Assembly (NCBI GenBank): GCA_002408105.1
Contig: DHQM01000202.1
Location: 1 to 13,970 of the forward strand
DNA: 13,970 nucleotides
DNA from: Gammaproteobacteria bacterium UBA5338
GTDB taxonomy: Bacteria; Pseudomonadota; Gammaproteobacteria; Pseudomonadales; UBA5862
Direction of reading: 5' to 3'
Numbering within the stretch: the first letter of the stretch is position 1; each line of letters begins with the position of its first letter. The translations under genes were made by a program, and so were the position numbers. Shown here one piece after another: positions 8,191 to 13,970 of this stretch. Below the pieces are notes generated by a model. It was not told where the DNA came from. It saw only the letters and a program-made list of their open reading frames with translations, and ran no database searches.

Positions 8191-9219
8191 ATGCGCATCG
8201 CCATCGTGACAGACGCCTGGCACCCACAGATCAACGGCGTGGTCACGACGCTGAGCCACACCTGCACCCAATTGCAGCGGCTCGGACACGAGTTGCGCGT
8301 GATCACCCCCGGGGAATTTCCAACACTGGCCCTGCCGACGTACCGCAGCATTCGGGTTGCGCTCTGTGGACCGGGGGGAGTTGCCCGCTTGCTGCGGGAC
8401 TTCACACCCGACGCTGTGCACATTGCCACCGAAGGACCCCTGGGCCACGCCGCAAGGCGCTGGTGCCTGCGCCAAAGCTTCCCCTTCACCACCTCCTACC
8501 ACACGCAGTTTCCGGAATACCTGCGACTGCGCGTTCCTGTGCCGCTCGAGCTCAGCTACGCTTACCTGCGAAGATTCCATGCACAGGCGGCGCGCACCCT
8601 GGTGCCCACCCCGCAACAGGCCCAGCTGCTGCGGGACCGGGGGTTCGAACACCTGGTGCTTTGGCCACGGGGCGTCGACACAGAGTTGTTCCGACCCGAC
8701 GGCGAGGTCGTGCTCGATCTGCCCCGACCGGTTTTGCTGTACCTGGGCCGGGTGGCGGTGGAAAAAAATGTGCAGGCCTTCCTGGACCTGAACACCCCGG
8801 GCAGCAAGCTGGTGATCGGAGATGGCCCCGACCGTCGGTGGATGCAGCAGCGCCATCCGGATGTCCACTTTGCAGGGTTCAAGACCGGTACCGAACTGGC
8901 CCAGTTGATCGCAGCGTGTGACCTGCTGGTGTTTCCGAGCCTCACAGACACCTTCGGACTGGTCATGCTTGAGGCGATGGCGTGCGGCCTGCCAGTGGCG
9001 GCATTCCCCGTTACCGGCCCCATTGATGTGGTCCAGCACGGCGTCACAGGCGCTCTGGACGCCGATCTTGGATGCGCTGTCGCGGCCGCACTTCAAATTG
9101 ATCCCGCGGCCTGTGTTCGCTTCGCGCGGTCCCGTTCATGGCAGCAGGCGTCTTCGGTGTTCCTGAACCAGCTGCAACCAGCACACCACCACCGTCAGCC
9201 ACTCGACAGAGCGGGCTAG
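8191..9219 (+). CDS. GT4-family glycosyltransferase, Agt/SQD2/MgtA-like (diacylglycerol glycosyltransferase candidate)
   Basis: The 342-residue protein is a GT-B retaining glycosyltransferase. The N-terminal Rossmann domain begins MRIAIVTDAWHPQINGVV (1-18), with the acceptor-side glycine-rich loop, and contains SYHTQFPEY (102-110). The C-terminal donor domain has YLGRVAVEKNV (184-194; R187 and K192 positioned for the donor phosphates) and SLTDTFGLVMLEAMACGLP (250-268), the E-x7-E motif in its D253/E261 form, which is normal for this subfamily. Relatives include mannosyl-, glucosyl- and glucuronosyl-diacylglycerol synthases (Agt, MgtA, SQD2). It lies 13 bases after the metallophosphatase with GGAG about 7 bases before the ATG. 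Together they suggest phospholipid to diacylglycerol to glycolipid conversion. The donor sugar cannot be read from sequence, and a lipopolysaccharide or other glycosylation role remains possible. Confidence 0.82.
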   Translation: MRIAIVTDAWHPQINGVVTTLSHTCTQLQRLGHELRVITPGEFPTLALPTYRSIRVALCGPGGVARLLRDFTPDAVHIATEGPLGHAARRWCLRQSFPFTTSYHTQFPEYLRLRVPVPLELSYAYLRRFHAQAARTLVPTPQQAQLLRDRGFEHLVLWPRGVDTELFRPDGEVVLDLPRPVLLYLGRVAVEKNVQAFLDLNTPGSKLVIGDGPDRRWMQQRHPDVHFAGFKTGTELAQLIAACDLLVFPSLTDTFGLVMLEAMACGLPVAAFPVTGPIDVVQHGVTGALDADLGCAVAAALQIDPAACVRFARSRSWQQASSVFLNQLQPAHHHRQPLDRAG

Positions 9220-9224
9220 CTGCC

Positions 9225-10019
9225 TCACCGCACGATGTCATTGCCGCTCACCTCAGGAACGGCGCCAGCCGCCGGTGCCACACGCCGCAAATGGACCGGC
9301 GGGACACGGCGTGCCCGCACGCGCATATTGAGCACCTCGACAGCAATCGAAAACGCCATCGCAAAGTAGATGTAGCCTTTGGGGATGTGAAAATGCATCC
9401 CTTCCGCCACCAGCGACATTCCGATCAAGGTCAAGAACGACAACGCCAGCATTTTGACCGTCGGGTGTCGCTCCACAAAACCGCTGACCGCCTCGGCAGC
9501 CAACATCATCACCAACACGGCAATCACGATGGCGATGACCATCACCTCAACCTGTTCGGCCATTCCCACCGCGGTAATGACCGAGTCCAATGAAAAGACC
9601 AGGTCAAGCAGCGCAATCTGCGCCAGTACTGCGCCAAGGGCGGCCGCGGGCGTGGAACCCGAAGCCGCATCCGCGTGTTCATTGCCTTCAAGGCTGTTGT
9701 GTATTTCGGCGGTGCTTTTGTAAAGCAAGAACAGGCCGCCACAGAGCAAGATCAAATCACGCCCTGACACCGCGTGCTCCCAAACAATAATCAAGGGTGC
9801 CGTCAGCCTCATGACCCAAGCCAGGGAGAGCAGCAACAGAACCCGCCCCGCCATGGCCATGCCAAGGCCCAGGATGCGCGCAGTTCTCCGCTGCGCTTCC
9901 GGCAAACGCCCCACCAGCAGCGTAATGAATATAATGTTGTCGATGCCGAGCACGATTTCCAACGCCGTAAGAGTCGTCAATGCGACCCAGGCATTCGGGT
10001 CAGTGATCCACTCAAACAT
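9225..10019 (-). CDS. TerC-family integral membrane protein
   Basis: This 264-residue protein belongs to the TerC/YoaE/YgdQ superfamily of polytopic inner-membrane proteins. Members have been linked to tellurite resistance and to manganese or other metal export, including loading of exported metalloenzymes. About seven hydrophobic segments are visible (roughly 11-36, 46-70, 87-101, 125-150, 157-176, 188-205, 214-231). The two repeated acidic motifs are EIVLGIDNIIFI (21-32, D27) and LVFSLDSVITAVGM (140-153, D145), and the typical HIPKGYIYFAMAFSIAVEVL lies at 211-230. There is no CBS or CorC domain, so it is the short form. ATG 10019 is chosen for its AGAGGA ribosome site (10033-10028, 8 bases away); the frame is open upstream but without a TerC-like sequence. 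It converges on the glycosyltransferase with a 5-base gap. The substrate is unknown. Confidence 0.88.
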   Translation of the reverse strand: MFEWITDPNAWVALTTLTALEIVLGIDNIIFITLLVGRLPEAQRRTARILGLGMAMAGRVLLLLSLAWVMRLTAPLIIVWEHAVSGRDLILLCGGLFLLYKSTAEIHNSLEGNEHADAASGSTPAAALGAVLAQIALLDLVFSLDSVITAVGMAEQVEVMVIAIVIAVLVMMLAAEAVSGFVERHPTVKMLALSFLTLIGMSLVAEGMHFHIPKGYIYFAMAFSIAVEVLNMRVRARRVPPVHLRRVAPAAGAVPEVSGNDIVR

Positions 10020-10129
10020 CGTGTCGTTCCTCTCATCATCTCCGATCGGCACTGTAGAACAGGCAACACCGGCCGGCCAGTCCCCTTTGTGATTGATACA
10101 CTGGTGGCAGTCGAGCGCAGGAGGACCGC
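10020..10129. other. Divergent intergenic region between the terC-like gene and mazG
   Basis: This 110-base region should hold promoters for both directions. It contains the ribosome site of the TerC-family gene (10028-10033, minus strand) and that of mazG (AGGAGG at 10119-10124, plus strand, 5 bases before the ATG). TACACT at 10097-10102 is a possible mazG -10 (4 of 6), but no acceptable -35 lies 16-18 bases upstream. No clear promoter was found for the minus strand. I see no terminator or RNA element. Confidence 0.5.
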
Positions 10130-10918
10130 ATGAGCGAGCTAACCGAGACCAAACGATTGCTCCACATCGTCGCGCAGCTGCGCAATCCCGAAAGCGGTTG
10201 TCCCTGGGACTTGCAACAGACCCATACAAGCCTGGCCCCCTACGTGCTCGAAGAGGCCTACGAATTGGTCGAGGCGATCGAAACCGGGGACCAGGACCAT
10301 ACCCTCGAAGAACTGGGTGACGTGCTACTGCAAGTGGCGCTGCACAGCCGCATTGCCGAAGAGCATCGGGCCTTCGACTTCGACGCTGTCGCAGCACGAC
10401 TTGCCGACAAGCTGGTGCACCGCCACCCCCATGTGTTCGCTGAGGTGCACTACGCAGACGCAGCTGAGCAAGCGGCCGGCTGGGAAGCCATCAAGGCACA
10501 AGAGCAATCCACCCGGCCTGTGCCAGCCGGGCTCCTTGGCAAAGTGCCTGCGAACCTTCCTGGCCTGACTCAAGCGCTCAAGTTGCAAAAAAAAGCAGCA
10601 ACCGTTGGGTTTGACTGGCCATCCGCCCAGGGAGTGCTCGACAAGCTGCACGAGGAGCTTCAAGAAGTCGAGCAGGCCGAGCACCAAGGCGATATGGACG
10701 AGCTCGAAAACGAGCTGGGGGATCTGCTGTTCACTGTGGTGAACTTGGCCCGCCACCTGGGCGTCGAACCCGAGCGCGCCTTGCGGGTGGCCAACCGCAA
10801 GTTCAGGCGCCGGTTTCAGGCAATGGAAGCAGCGTGCACGCGCGAGGGGCGGGACTTGAGCCGGCTCGATTCAGCCGCCCTGGAGGCGCTTTGGCAGTCC
10901 GCCAAATCCAACGGCTAG
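10130..10918 (+). CDS. mazG: Nucleoside triphosphate pyrophosphohydrolase MazG
   Basis: MazG hydrolyses NTPs and dNTPs to the monophosphate and pyrophosphate. It is credited with cleaning up abnormal nucleotides and with affecting (p)ppGpp levels under starvation. The 262-residue product is the full-length two-domain form. The N-terminal MazG domain has the all-alpha EExxE...ExxD metal site as EEAYE (41-45) and ELGD (61-64). The C-terminal domain repeats it as EELQE (175-179) and ELGD (195-198). The [13 protein letters not shown] segment (23-35) and the LVHRHPHVF segment (95-103) are characteristic. An ideal AGGAGG precedes the ATG by 5 bases. The endonuclease V gene follows after 5 bases, so the two are very likely one transcript. 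Confidence 0.96.
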   Translation: MSELTETKRLLHIVAQLRNPESGCPWDLQQTHTSLAPYVLEEAYELVEAIETGDQDHTLEELGDVLLQVALHSRIAEEHRAFDFDAVAARLADKLVHRHPHVFAEVHYADAAEQAAGWEAIKAQEQSTRPVPAGLLGKVPANLPGLTQALKLQKKAATVGFDWPSAQGVLDKLHEELQEVEQAEHQGDMDELENELGDLLFTVVNLARHLGVEPERALRVANRKFRRRFQAMEAACTREGRDLSRLDSAALEALWQSAKSNG

Positions 10919-10923
10919 CCACC

Positions 10924-11613
10924 ATGACCCACCCCTGGCTCCAGATCGACCCCAGCGCCGCTCCACAGCAGGTTCGAAACAGCGGCGAGGCCCTCGCACT
11001 GCAGCGAACCCTGGCCTCGCGGATTCAACTGGGTGGCGCCGGTCTGAATCACGCAACACGAATCGCTGGTGTGGACGTGGGGTTTCCCCGGGGGCGAAGC
11101 GTCGCCCGCGCTGCAGCGGTCGTGCTGGACTATCCAAGCCTGCGGCCCGTTGAGGTGGCCATCGCCGAAGAGCCGGTCGAATTTCCCTACGTACCTGGCT
11201 TACTTTCCTTTCGAGAACTGCCAGCCATTCTGAGTGCCTTGAGCAAGCTCGCCCGTAGCCCCGACCTCATCCTCTGTGATGGCCAAGGCATCGCGCACCC
11301 ACGCCAACTCGGTATCGCCAGCCATTTGGGTATCGCAATCAACCTCCCGACCATCGGGGTGGGCAAAAGCCGCTTAACCGGGAGCCACGCTCCGGTCGGG
11401 GTTGAGCGTGGCGCACGGACACCTTTGCTGGATCGACATGGGCTACAAATCGGCACCGTGCTGCGAACCCGATCAGGCACGAAGCCATTGTACGTTTCTC
11501 CCGGCCACCGCATTGATCATAGCGCTGCGGTTGAATGGGTCCTGCGCGCCACTCCAAGGTACCGACTGCCAGAGACCACGCGCCAGGCAGACCGCCTGGC
11601 ATCGGCACGGTGA
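10924..11613 (+). CDS. nfi: Endonuclease V (deoxyinosine-specific)
   Basis: Endonuclease V nicks DNA at the second phosphodiester bond 3' of deoxyinosine and starts repair of adenine deamination; relatives also cut inosine in RNA. The 229-residue product has the family core: AGVDV with D51, [12 protein letters not shown] with Y89 and E98, [10 protein letters not shown] with D119, and GVGKSRL with K148. These match E. coli D35, E89 and D110 plus the wedge and tyrosine elements. The C-terminal YVSPGHRI motif (about 190-197) is present. The ATG at 10924 is 5 bases after the mazG stop with no strong ribosome site, so translation probably depends on mazG. It converges on mucD with a 10-base gap. 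Pairing with mazG fits a joint role against deaminated purines. Confidence 0.95.
   Translation: MTHPWLQIDPSAAPQQVRNSGEALALQRTLASRIQLGGAGLNHATRIAGVDVGFPRGRSVARAAAVVLDYPSLRPVEVAIAEEPVEFPYVPGLLSFRELPAILSALSKLARSPDLILCDGQGIAHPRQLGIASHLGIAINLPTIGVGKSRLTGSHAPVGVERGARTPLLDRHGLQIGTVLRTRSGTKPLYVSPGHRIDHSAAVEWVLRATPRYRLPETTRQADRLASAR
11582..11600. repeat. Perfect 7-bp inverted repeat near the 3' end of nfi
   Basis: GCCAGGC (11582-11588) and its exact reverse complement GCCTGGC (11594-11600) flank a 5-base loop, 11 bases before the nfi stop and 24 bases from the mucD stop of the convergent operon. No T-tract follows on either strand, so it is not a normal intrinsic terminator. It may act as an RNA 3'-end stem or may be chance in GC-rich coding DNA. 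Confidence 0.3.
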
Positions 11614-11623
11614 GGCATCAACC

Positions 11624-13054
11624 TTACTCAGGTAACTTGAACGCCAGAAAACCCGGAACTCCATCGCGGATAACCCGCATAGGAATCAGCTCCCCTGCCG
11701 GCAACTGCTGCACCACCCGTTCGAAGTCGTCCACGTCTTCTATGATTTGGTCGCCAATGCGGGTGATGACCGTCCCTGGGCGCAGCCCCACCGCAGCGCC
11801 AGGGCCCTGGCCGACTTCAACCACTTCCACTCCAGCCTCTACACTCAACCGTTGCCGCAAGGCCGGGGACAGGTCTCGGACCCGAACTTGAAGCCGGTTG
11901 TCGTCGTTTACCGTCGGCGGAGCCTGCTGCGCGACCTGCCCCGGATCCTCGGGCAGCTCACCGATGCGTGCTGTGAGAGCACGCCGTTTTCCGCTGCGCA
12001 CGACTTCAATCTTGGCCTTGGTGCCAGGCTCAAGGCGGCCGATGATGTGCGGCAAGTCACCGGAGACATTCACGGTTTGACCCTCGACCTCGACAATTAC
12101 GTCGCCGGGCTCGAGTCCCGCTGCGGCTGCCGGGCTGTCCGGAACTACGGACACCACCAAGGCCCCGTGAGGTCGGCGCAAGCCGAAAGACTCAGCCAGG
12201 TCGCGGTTCACCTCCTGAATGCTGACACCTAGCCAGCCCCGAGTCACTCGCCCGGATTCCTTCAGCTGTTCAACCACATTGAGCGCCACAGAGGTAGGAA
12301 TGGCGAACGACAACCCCATGAAGCCACCGGATCTTGTGTAAATCATCGAATTGATCCCGACCACCTCGCCCTTCATGTTGAACAGCGGCCCGCCCGAATT
12401 GCCGGGATTGATCGCGACGTCCGTTTGAATGAACGGAACATAGTTCTGGTTTTGGTCGTTGGGCAGGCTGCGCCCGGTGGCGCTCACGATGCCCGCAGAA
12501 ACCGAATAGTCAAAGCCAAAGGGCGAGCCGATGGCCAGCACCCACTCCCCCACCTCCAGGGCATCCGAGTCGCCGAACTTGGCAACTGGCAGGCCCTTCG
12601 CATCCACTTTCAGCAGCGCAAGGTCAGACGCGGGATCGGCTCCCACAAGTTCCGCCACGAACTCGTGGCGATCGGTCAACGCCACCGTGATCTCATCCGC
12701 ACCCTGAACCACGTGATTGTTGGTCAGAATGTACCCATCGGCTGAGATGACGAAGCCCGAACCCAGGTTGCGCCTTTTTTGAGGTGGAGCAGCACGCCCA
12801 TTAGGTGCCCCTGGAATATCGAAGAAGCGCCGAAAGAACTCCGGCATGTCATCGGGGAGTGCGTAGCCCCCCGCTTGCCGGCGCGACTGTACTGTGGTTT
12901 CCGTGCTGATGTTGACCACCACCGCGGATTGGCGCTTCACCAAATCGGTGAAGTCCGGCAACTCTGCAGCCACCAGGGCGCTGGCACCCAGCAGGCACCA
13001 ACCCCACACCAGCGCCGCCGAAAATCTGCGGGCTTGCATCTTCGTGTTTACCAT
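11624..13054 (-). CDS. mucD: Periplasmic serine endoprotease, DegP/MucD-like (two PDZ domains)
   Basis: This is a periplasmic Do-family protease/chaperone that removes misfolded envelope proteins; in Pseudomonas MucD also dampens the AlgU (sigma-E) response. The 476-residue precursor has a signal peptide (basic start, hydrophobic 12-29, likely cut after ALVAA at 30). The chymotrypsin-like domain has the triad H114 (TNNHVV), D144 (ASDLALLK) and S220 (GNSGGP). PDZ1 spans about 285-370 and PDZ2 about 395-472. The ATG at 13054 is preceded by AGGAG (13068-13064) 9 bases upstream, better placed than the internal ATG at 13039. It lies 115 bases downstream of rseC in the sigma-E locus. The two PDZ domains and the locus exclude DegS/AlgW, which has one PDZ domain and a membrane anchor. 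Confidence 0.95.
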   Translation of the reverse strand: MVNTKMQARRFSAALVWGWCLLGASALVAAELPDFTDLVKRQSAVVVNISTETTVQSRRQAGGYALPDDMPEFFRRFFDIPGAPNGRAAPPQKRRNLGSGFVISADGYILTNNHVVQGADEITVALTDRHEFVAELVGADPASDLALLKVDAKGLPVAKFGDSDALEVGEWVLAIGSPFGFDYSVSAGIVSATGRSLPNDQNQNYVPFIQTDVAINPGNSGGPLFNMKGEVVGINSMIYTRSGGFMGLSFAIPTSVALNVVEQLKESGRVTRGWLGVSIQEVNRDLAESFGLRRPHGALVVSVVPDSPAAAAGLEPGDVIVEVEGQTVNVSGDLPHIIGRLEPGTKAKIEVVRSGKRRALTARIGELPEDPGQVAQQAPPTVNDDNRLQVRVRDLSPALRQRLSVEAGVEVVEVGQGPGAAVGLRPGTVITRIGDQIIEDVDDFERVVQQLPAGELIPMRVIRDGVPGFLAFKLPE

Positions 13055-13151
13055 TTCTATCTACTCCTCAAGCATCGAACCCACGGCAAAATGCCCCAAC
13101 CGGGACATCGCGCCCACGAGGCCACCGCTTTGGGCTCACCACGGCGAAACT
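13055..13151 (-). other. rseC-mucD intergenic leader
   Basis: These bases separate the hairpin after rseC from the mucD start. They contain the mucD ribosome site (13064-13068) and no open frame. A sigma-70-like pair (TTGGGG, 17-base spacer, GATGCT) is too weak to call, and the only sigma-E-like -35 resemblance (GGAAGTT, partly inside the hairpin) lacks a matching -10. Transcription from the upstream rpoE-rseA promoter is therefore the simplest source of mucD mRNA. Confidence 0.4.
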
Positions 13152-13169
13152 TCCGCGTGGAGACGCGGA
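13152..13169 (-). terminator. Hairpin directly after the rseC stop codon, possible attenuator or weak terminator
   Basis: On the minus strand TCCGCGT (13169-13163), the loop CTCC and ACGCGGA (13158-13152) form a perfect 7-bp GC-rich stem that begins on the base after the rseC TGA. It is followed by AGTTTC, only three Ts, so termination would be partial at best. It could lower mucD expression relative to rseA-rseC or protect the upstream mRNA 3' end. The structure is seen directly; the function is inferred. Confidence 0.4.
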
Positions 13170-13619
13170 TCAAGGGGCGCGGCCCAGCAAGACAGGTGAG
13201 AAGGGGCCACGCAAGACCGATCCGACCCGCGCGCCAGCGACGCCCAGCACAAGCCCGGTGAGGGCCCCCATTGCGACCCAGCCATCGCCGACACCGGGCG
13301 CCAAAGCTGCGACAGACACGGCACCCCCGATCAGTCCAACCAAGGGCGCGCCGTACGCCCAGGCTGAGGCCGCTGTCAGCGCGCGCTCCTCAAGCCCGAC
13401 CCGCACAAGATCACCAACCTTGGGCTCCGGGGCATCCTCCGGCAATGAAACGCGCATCCCGACCGCGGACGAGGGCCCCGGCAGCAAACGAGACCAGAGT
13501 CCCTGGCCGCAGCCGGATTGAAGCTGACAACCTGCGCAGCCAGATGAGCGGACAGGAAGCACCCACGCTGATCCCGACGCCTGGTCGATGGAAAGGACCC
13601 GCCCCTGCTCTTCAAGCAC
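13170..13619 (-). CDS. rseC: RseC/MucC family sigma-E locus membrane protein
   Basis: RseC (MucC) is an inner-membrane protein of the sigma-E locus with a mild influence on sigma-E activity; some relatives act in electron supply to SoxR or to Rnf complexes. With GTG 13619 the product is 149 residues and starts MLEEQGRVLSID, the normal family opening. A cysteine cluster follows as GCAGCQLQSGCGQG (27-40; C28, C31, C37), then a short soluble part and two membrane segments (about 90-108 and 113-131). The frame is open 54 codons further upstream to an ATG at 13781, but that part overlaps rseA out of frame and does not resemble RseC. A GAGG ribosome site 6 bases before the GTG decides the start. 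It lies 49 bases after rseA with no rseB between. Confidence 0.9.
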   Translation of the reverse strand: MLEEQGRVLSIDQASGSAWVLPVRSSGCAGCQLQSGCGQGLWSRLLPGPSSAVGMRVSLPEDAPEPKVGDLVRVGLEERALTAASAWAYGAPLVGLIGGAVSVAALAPGVGDGWVAMGALTGLVLGVAGARVGSVLRGPFSPVLLGRAP

Positions 13620-13625
13620 CGTCAG

Positions 13626-13629
13626 CCTC
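13626..13629 (-). promoter_or_regulatory. Ribosome binding site that fixes the rseC GTG start
   Basis: On the minus strand these bases read GAGG, 6 bases upstream of the GTG at 13619. This supports the short rseC over the longer open frame that runs back into rseA. Confidence 0.6.
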
Positions 13630-13668
13630 AAGTTTTGGGGAAGGTTCCGAATCGGACGCAGCTGCCGG

Positions 13669-13970
13669 TCATTGATTCTGAACCGACGAGCCAAGCCGAG
13701 CAGCCGACGCGGCTCGGTCAACTGCAGGATCAAGAGGGTCAACCGCTGCGCTCGAATCGGGCAACGCACCAGTTTTTGCATTTAAGCCGACGGGAGAAGC
13801 GAGCATCCGCGGTGCCAGCGGCATGGATGCAATCGGAGCAGTCGACGACTCCGCTGCTCCGTGCTGCTCCTCAACCAAGGTTGGCGCAGCGGGATCGATC
13901 AGAAAAAGGCGGGCACCCAGCACCACCGCAGACGCCACAGAGGCCGCCACTCCCAAACCCGCCACTGCAC
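13669..13970 (-). CDS. rseA: Anti-sigma-E factor RseA/MucA, C-terminal part (runs off the window)
   Basis: RseA holds sigma-E (RpoE/AlgU) at the inner membrane with its cytoplasmic N-terminus and is degraded stepwise (DegS/AlgW, then RseP) during envelope stress. Only about 99 codons are present; the sigma-binding domain lies beyond the window end. Visible are the membrane segment GLGVAASVASAVVLGARLFL (the GVAA start resembles the E. coli RseA segment) and a periplasmic tail of about 76 residues. The tail includes MPLAPRMLASPVGLNAK, similar to the region of E. coli RseA containing the DegS site ASPV/SLGV. The tail ends in a low-complexity alanine-rich stretch to SSVQNQ and seems somewhat shorter than the roughly 98 residues of E. 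coli. Assignment rests on this similarity and on the following rseC and mucD. Confidence 0.82.
   Translation of the reverse strand, partial: AVAGLGVAASVASAVVLGARLFLIDPAAPTLVEEQHGAAESSTAPIASMPLAPRMLASPVGLNAKTGALPDSSAAVDPLDPAVDRAASAARLGSSVQNQ

Noticed and set aside
8942..8980. Glycosyltransferase E-x7-E motif with aspartate in place of the first glutamate, as a possible inactive enzyme
   Set aside because: The TDTFGLVMLE form is normal for the SQD2/MgtA-like subfamily, so activity is expected.
10020..10397. N-terminal extension of the TerC-family protein
   Set aside because: The added residues lie over the mazG promoter and coding start on the other strand and are unlike TerC; ATG 10019 has a good ribosome site.
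11582..11626. Bidirectional terminator between nfi and mucD
   Set aside because: A perfect 7-bp stem exists but no T-tract follows on either strand; kept only as an inverted repeat.
13120..13160. Possible sigma-E promoter for mucD (GGAAGTT)
   Set aside because: Only a partial -35 is seen, it lies partly in the hairpin, and no sigma-E -10 follows at 16-17 bases.
13620..13781. Longer RseC beginning at ATG 13781
   Set aside because: This part overlaps rseA out of frame and does not look like RseC; GTG 13619 has a good ribosome site and the family's normal N-terminus.

Overview
The window is gene-dense, GC-rich proteobacterial chromosome. Its two outer parts match the conserved gammaproteobacterial block rpoE(algU)-rseA(mucA)-[rseB/mucB]-rseC(mucC)-mucD-lepA-lepB-DUF4845-rnc-era-recO-pdxJ. 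The presence of mucD and of the small DUF4845 membrane protein between lepB and rnc fits a Pseudomonas/Oceanospirillales-like arrangement better than an enteric one. The species cannot be named from the sequence.

Layout, left to right. Positions 1-5547 (minus strand) hold one tightly packed housekeeping operon transcribed leftwards: lepA, lepB, the DUF4845 protein, rnc, era, recO and the 5' part of pdxJ. It serves translation, protein export, RNA processing, ribosome assembly, recombination and vitamin B6 synthesis. Gaps are at most about 20 bases, three junctions overlap, and lepA, rnc and recO use non-ATG starts. Positions 5548-5740 are a divergent promoter region. Positions 5741-9219 (plus strand) hold a compact four-gene operon that reads as a lipid-remodelling cassette: two acyltransferases of the ornithine-lipid pathway (olsB, olsA), a calcineurin-like metallophosphatase of the PlcP/LpxH-like group, and a GT4 glycosyltransferase of the Agt/SQD2-like group. 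Positions 9225-10019 (minus) encode a TerC-family membrane protein. Positions 10130-11613 (plus) encode MazG and endonuclease V, both concerned with non-canonical nucleotides. Positions 11624-13970 (minus) resume the sigma-E block: mucD, rseC and the 3' end of rseA. There is no rseB between rseA and rseC.

The main points of interest are a roughly 6 kb, seven-gene block sitting between mucD and lepA, which are adjacent in Pseudomonas; the combination within it of ornithine-lipid and glycolipid genes expected to replace phospholipids when phosphate is scarce, with a Pho-box-like half-site at its promoter; and the loss of rseB from the envelope-stress locus. No RNA gene, insertion sequence, CRISPR array or phage gene was seen. 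No gene-free stretch exceeds 300 bases; the longest is 193 bases (5548-5740).
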